The notes beneath the pieces were generated by a model. That model saw only the letters and a program-made list of their open reading frames with translations. It was not told the origin of the DNA and made no database searches. A program made the translations under genes and the position numbers. Below are positions 14,785 to 17,121 of a stretch of 17,121 bases of DNA, piece by piece. Within the stretch, counting starts at the first letter, position 1, and each line of letters opens with the position of its first letter. Source of the stretch: Sphingobium sp. (lineage in GTDB: Bacteria > Pseudomonadota > Alphaproteobacteria > Sphingomonadales > Sphingomonadaceae); NCBI GenBank assembly GCA_020051025.1, contig JAGVJS010000214.1, positions 1 through 17,121 on the forward strand, given 5' to 3'.

Positions 14785-15345
14785 ATGACTGAAACGCGCT
14801 TCTATGGCGGACACTTCCTGCTCGCCTTGCCCGGCATGGCCGACACAAGGTTCGATCATTCGGTGGTGGCGCTGTGCGTCCATGATGAGAATGGCGCGCT
14901 GGGCATCGCCGTGGGCGAAGAGATGGAAGGCGTGTCCTTCCGCGAATTGCTGGAAAGCTTCGATATCGACGGCAGCCAGGTGCCAGACATACCGGTGCTG
15001 CGCGGCGGGCCGGTCGAACCGCGCCGGGGCTTCGTGCTCCATTCGCTCGACTGGGGCGGGCAGGACATGGTGCAGGTCGGCGACCGCTGGGGCCTGTCCG
15101 GGTCGCTCGACATATTGAAGGCGATTGCGCAGGGCCGGGGGCCGAGCCGCTATCTGGTGGCGCTGGGCTATGCCGGTTGGGGCGCGGGTCAGTTGGAGCA
15201 GGAAATGACCGGAGACAGCTGGTTCCTGGCTGACGGCGATCCCGACCTGTTGTTTGAAATTCCCACCCGGCGCAAATGGGCAGCAGCCTATGCCGCGGCC
15301 GGGGTGGATGCGTCGCATCTGGTGTCCGGAGCCGGGTCCGCCTGA
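14785..15345 (+). CDS. YqgE/AlgH-family protein (DUF179)
   Basis: A 186-residue cytoplasmic protein of the YqgE/AlgH family. In Pseudomonas, AlgH was named for a link to alginate regulation, but the family's molecular job is still unclear. Family blocks are plain: GGHFLLALPGMAD (8-20), SVVALCVHDENGALGIAV (26-43), VLRGGPVEPRRGFVLHS (71-87) and ALGYAGWGAGQLEQEM (126-141), then FEIPTRRKWAAAYAAAGVDASHLVSGAGSA, which fits the usual C-terminus. The start at 14785 fits the family N-terminus; a far longer frame upstream is an antisense shadow of the peroxiredoxin. There is no ribosome binding site, consistent with leaderless translation. ahcY lies 129 bases downstream on the same strand but has its own regulatory region. 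Confidence 0.93.
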   Translation: MTETRFYGGHFLLALPGMADTRFDHSVVALCVHDENGALGIAVGEEMEGVSFRELLESFDIDGSQVPDIPVLRGGPVEPRRGFVLHSLDWGGQDMVQVGDRWGLSGSLDILKAIAQGRGPSRYLVALGYAGWGAGQLEQEMTGDSWFLADGDPDLLFEIPTRRKWAAAYAAAGVDASHLVSGAGSA

Positions 15346-15356
15346 TCGGCAAGGCC

Positions 15357-15376
15357 ACATAAAGAAATCTTTATAT
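15357..15376. promoter_or_regulatory. Palindromic operator candidate upstream of ahcY (SahR-like)
   Basis: ATAAAGA (15359-15365), AA, TCTTTAT (15368-15374) is a perfect 7+7 palindrome. It extends to a 20-bp imperfect one, ACATAAAGAAATCTTTATAT. It is the most AT-rich stretch in the area and overlaps -10-like sequences (TATATA/TATAAG at 15372-15379), so bound protein would block transcription. Methionine-cycle genes of many Proteobacteria, ahcY included, are controlled by SahR, an ArsR-family repressor that senses S-adenosylhomocysteine. The position and the ATAAAGA half-site fit what I recall of its sites, but this has not been checked against a motif. Confidence 0.5.
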
Positions 15377-15388
15377 AAGTTGCCATGC

Positions 15389-15446
15389 GCGCCGGCCATT
15401 GGTAAGGCGCTTTCCATCGCCTTGACCGGCATGTTGCCGGCAAGGC
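15389..15446 (+). promoter_or_regulatory. Structured 5' leader of ahcY (two stem-loops)
   Basis: The first hairpin is GCGCC/GGCGC (15389-15393 with 15406-15410) with a 12-base loop, followed by TTT. The second is an 11-bp stem with one bulged A: GCCTTG-A-CCGGC (15419-15430) with GCCGGCAAGGC (15436-15446) around ATGTT. If transcription begins near 15384 the leader is about 90 bases long. I cannot match it to the SAH, SAM-II or SAM/SAH riboswitch consensus by eye. Confidence 0.4.
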
Positions 15447-15474
15447 CCAATCTTTAGCTAACGGAGACACGCTC

Positions 15475-16893
15475 GTGGCCACCGCATCCGCCAGCCAGGC
15501 GCAGGATTATGTGATCGCCGACATCGCCCTCGCTGCCTTTGGCCGCAAGGAAATCGAGATCGCCGAAACCGAAATGCCCGGCCTGATGGCTTTGAGAGCT
15601 GAGTTCGGCTCATCGCAGCCGCTGAAGGGCGCGCGCATCACCGGTTCGCTGCACATGACGATCCAGACCGCCGTGTTGATCGAGACCCTGACGGCGCTGG
15701 GCGCGCAGGTCCGCTGGGCCACCTGCAACATCTATTCGACGCAGGACCATGCCGCCGCCGCGATCGCCGCGTCGGGCGTGCCGGTCTTCGCCGTCAAGGG
15801 TGAGAGCCTTCAGGAATATTGGGACTATGTCGAGCGCATCTTCGACTGGCACAATGACGACAGCGGCGTCTGCAACCTGATCCTGGACGATGGCGGCGAC
15901 GCCACCATGTTCGCTCTGTGGGGCGCGCGCGTCGAGGCGGGCGAAGAACTGTTCACGCCGTCGAACGAGGAAGAGGAAATCTTCTGCGCCGTGCTGAAGC
16001 GCGTGCTGGCCGAACGTCCCGGTTTCCTGACCAAGACCGTCCAGTCGATCAAGGGCGTGTCGGAAGAAACCACCACCGGCGTCCACCGCTTGTACGAACT
16101 GTCGAAGAAGGGCAAGCTGCCTTTCCCGGCGATCAACGTGAACGACAGCGTCACCAAGTCGAAGTTCGACAACCTCTATGGCTGCAAGGAATCGCTGGTC
16201 GACGCGATCCGTCGCGGCACCGACGTGATGCTGGCCGGCAAGGTCGCCTGCGTCGCCGGCTTCGGTGACGTCGGCAAGGGTTCGGCCGCATCGCTGCGCA
16301 ATGGCGGCGCCCGCGTTCTGGTGACCGAAGTCGATCCGATCTGCGCGCTTCAGGCCGCGATGGAAGGCTATGAAGTCGTGACGATGGAAGAAGCCGCACC
16401 GCGCGCCGACATCTTCGTCACCGCGACCGGCAATGAAGGCGTCCTGACCGTCGATCATATGCGCGCCATGAAGAATATGGCGATCGTGTCAAACATCGGT
16501 CACTTCGACAGCGAAATCGAAATCGCCGGCCTGTCCAACATGAAGTGGACCGAAATCAAGCCGCAGGTCGACGAAGTCGAATTCCCCGACGGCAAGAAGA
16601 TCATCGTCCTGTCGAAGGGCCGCCTGGTCAATCTGGGCAACGCCACCGGCCATCCCAGCTTCGTGATGTCGGCCAGCTTCACCAATCAGACGCTGGCGCA
16701 GATCGAATTGTGGACCAAGAGCGAAACCTACAGCAACGACGTCTATGTCCTGCCCAAGCATCTGGACGAGAAGGTCGCTGCGCTGCACCTGGAAAAGCTG
16801 GGCGTGAAGCTGACGACGCTGTCGCAGCGTCAGGCCGACTATATCGGCGTGCCGGTCGAAGGCCCGTTCAAGCCCGACCACTACCGCTACTAA
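15475..16893 (+). CDS. ahcY: S-adenosylhomocysteine hydrolase (adenosylhomocysteinase)
   Basis: NAD-dependent cytoplasmic enzyme that splits S-adenosylhomocysteine into homocysteine and adenosine, relieving inhibition of methyltransferases. The 472-residue product has the NAD-binding GFGDVGKG (262-269), the catalytic block SVTKSKFDN (225-233; Lys228, Asp232, Asn233) and the expected C-terminal KPDHYRY. A segment from about 145 to 205 (with [14 protein letters not shown]) includes the roughly 40-residue insertion typical of bacterial enzymes. Start is a GTG with GGAGAC at 15463-15468, 6 bases upstream. No in-frame ATG lies near, and the N-terminus [23 protein letters not shown] fits the family. 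It has its own palindromic operator candidate and leader, and ends 27 bases before a strong terminator, so it is probably monocistronic. Confidence 0.98.
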   Translation: MATASASQAQDYVIADIALAAFGRKEIEIAETEMPGLMALRAEFGSSQPLKGARITGSLHMTIQTAVLIETLTALGAQVRWATCNIYSTQDHAAAAIAASGVPVFAVKGESLQEYWDYVERIFDWHNDDSGVCNLILDDGGDATMFALWGARVEAGEELFTPSNEEEEIFCAVLKRVLAERPGFLTKTVQSIKGVSEETTTGVHRLYELSKKGKLPFPAINVNDSVTKSKFDNLYGCKESLVDAIRRGTDVMLAGKVACVAGFGDVGKGSAASLRNGGARVLVTEVDPICALQAAMEGYEVVTMEEAAPRADIFVTATGNEGVLTVDHMRAMKNMAIVSNIGHFDSEIEIAGLSNMKWTEIKPQVDEVEFPDGKKIIVLSKGRLVNLGNATGHPSFVMSASFTNQTLAQIELWTKSETYSNDVYVLPKHLDEKVAALHLEKLGVKLTTLSQRQADYIGVPVEGPFKPDHYRY

Positions 16894-16920
16894 GCGGACG
16901 CCGTCAGGCAATGAAAACAG

Positions 16921-16947
16921 AGGGAGGCGGCAACGCCTCCCTTTTTT
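16921..16947 (+). terminator. Rho-independent terminator of ahcY
   Basis: GGGAGGCG (16922-16929) and CGCCTCCC (16934-16941) form a perfect 8-bp GC-rich stem around a GCAA tetraloop, followed directly by six T residues. An A-T pair (16921 with 16942) extends the stem. Confidence 0.95.
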
Positions 16948-17044
16948 CTTGTCCGCTTGACTTGGCCATGGCGCCGATCTGGTTTAGGCCCGGTCGACTT
17001 ATGAACAGGGATTGGCAGGCTATGGCGCGCAGGGGGCAGCTGTC

Positions 17045-17121
17045 TTGACGACATTGTCTCCCTATGCCGCGATCATCTTCGGCGTGGTGCTGGCCGGCTG
17101 GCTGGGCGCTGCGGTGTGGGC
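17045..17121 (+). CDS. N-terminus of a membrane protein (3' truncated by window end)
   Basis: A frame opens at TTG 17045, preceded by AGGGGG (17031-17036) at 8 bases, and stays open to the window end (25 codons plus two bases). The residues TLSPYAAIIFGVVLAGWLGAAVW form one clear transmembrane helix or signal anchor. Too little is visible to name it; a membrane sensor kinase would be one possibility but nothing here proves it. A TTG at 17012 and an inner TTG at 17054 are other possible starts. A TTGACT at 16957-16962 could be the -35 box of its promoter, though the -10 region (TGGTTT) is poor. Confidence 0.5.
   Translation, partial: MTTLSPYAAIIFGVVLAGWLGAAVW

Noticed and set aside
15380..15474. 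SAH or SAM riboswitch before ahcY
   Set aside because: The stems and loop sequences do not fit the consensus patterns I know. Kept only as a structured leader of unknown role.
1..17121. CRISPR array, toxin-antitoxin pair, phage or defence cluster
   Set aside because: No regularly spaced repeats, no pair of small overlapping genes of that type, and no nuclease, methylase, transposase or phage protein. Nearly every sizeable gene is a recognisable housekeeping or metabolic family.

Overview
The window looks like ordinary chromosome from an alphaproteobacterium of the order Sphingomonadales (Sphingobium/Sphingomonas-like). The grounds are the high GC content with strong third-position GC bias, a short archaeal/eukaryal-type ProRS, periplasmic M2 and DPP IV-type peptidases, and a GGGGTCCAG-type inverted repeat that I recall as common in this group. 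The placement rests on recognised protein and repeat character, not on a database search. I see no integrase, transposase, phage gene, CRISPR array or defence system. The content is mainly core metabolism and protein quality control.

Layout, left to right. A gene tail (1-168) precedes proS (+). A perfect long inverted repeat (1800-1869) separates proS from the convergent hslV-hslU pair (-), which encodes the ATP-dependent HslUV protease. Divergent from hslV is a 62-residue cysteine-containing small protein (+). Next comes a 42-residue entericidin-like lipoprotein (-), too short for most gene finders, and a tRNA-Val(CAC). A run of rightward genes follows: a secreted DPP IV-family peptidase, a strong intrinsic terminator, asd, a YjdF/DUF2238 membrane protein, an alpha/beta hydrolase, an M2 (ACE-like) peptidase and a membrane-anchored GGDEF diguanylate cyclase. 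Two leftward genes, AMP nucleosidase (amn) and a Prx5-type peroxiredoxin, converge on the cyclase. The peroxiredoxin is divergent from a YqgE/AlgH-family gene. Finally ahcY has a palindromic operator candidate and a structured leader, ends in a textbook terminator, and is followed by the first codons of a membrane protein cut by the window end.

Functional themes. HslUV handles stress proteolysis. The DPP IV and M2 enzymes are both predicted to be periplasmic and would remove dipeptides from opposite ends of peptides. Asd feeds the Lys/Met/Thr branch, and AhcY recycles S-adenosylhomocysteine to homocysteine and adenosine. Amn degrades AMP. The regulatory features most worth a second look are the ahcY palindrome and leader, a promoter that predicts a leaderless algH mRNA, and a sigma-32-like box just before hslV. 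I did not find evidence of a wholly new multi-gene system.
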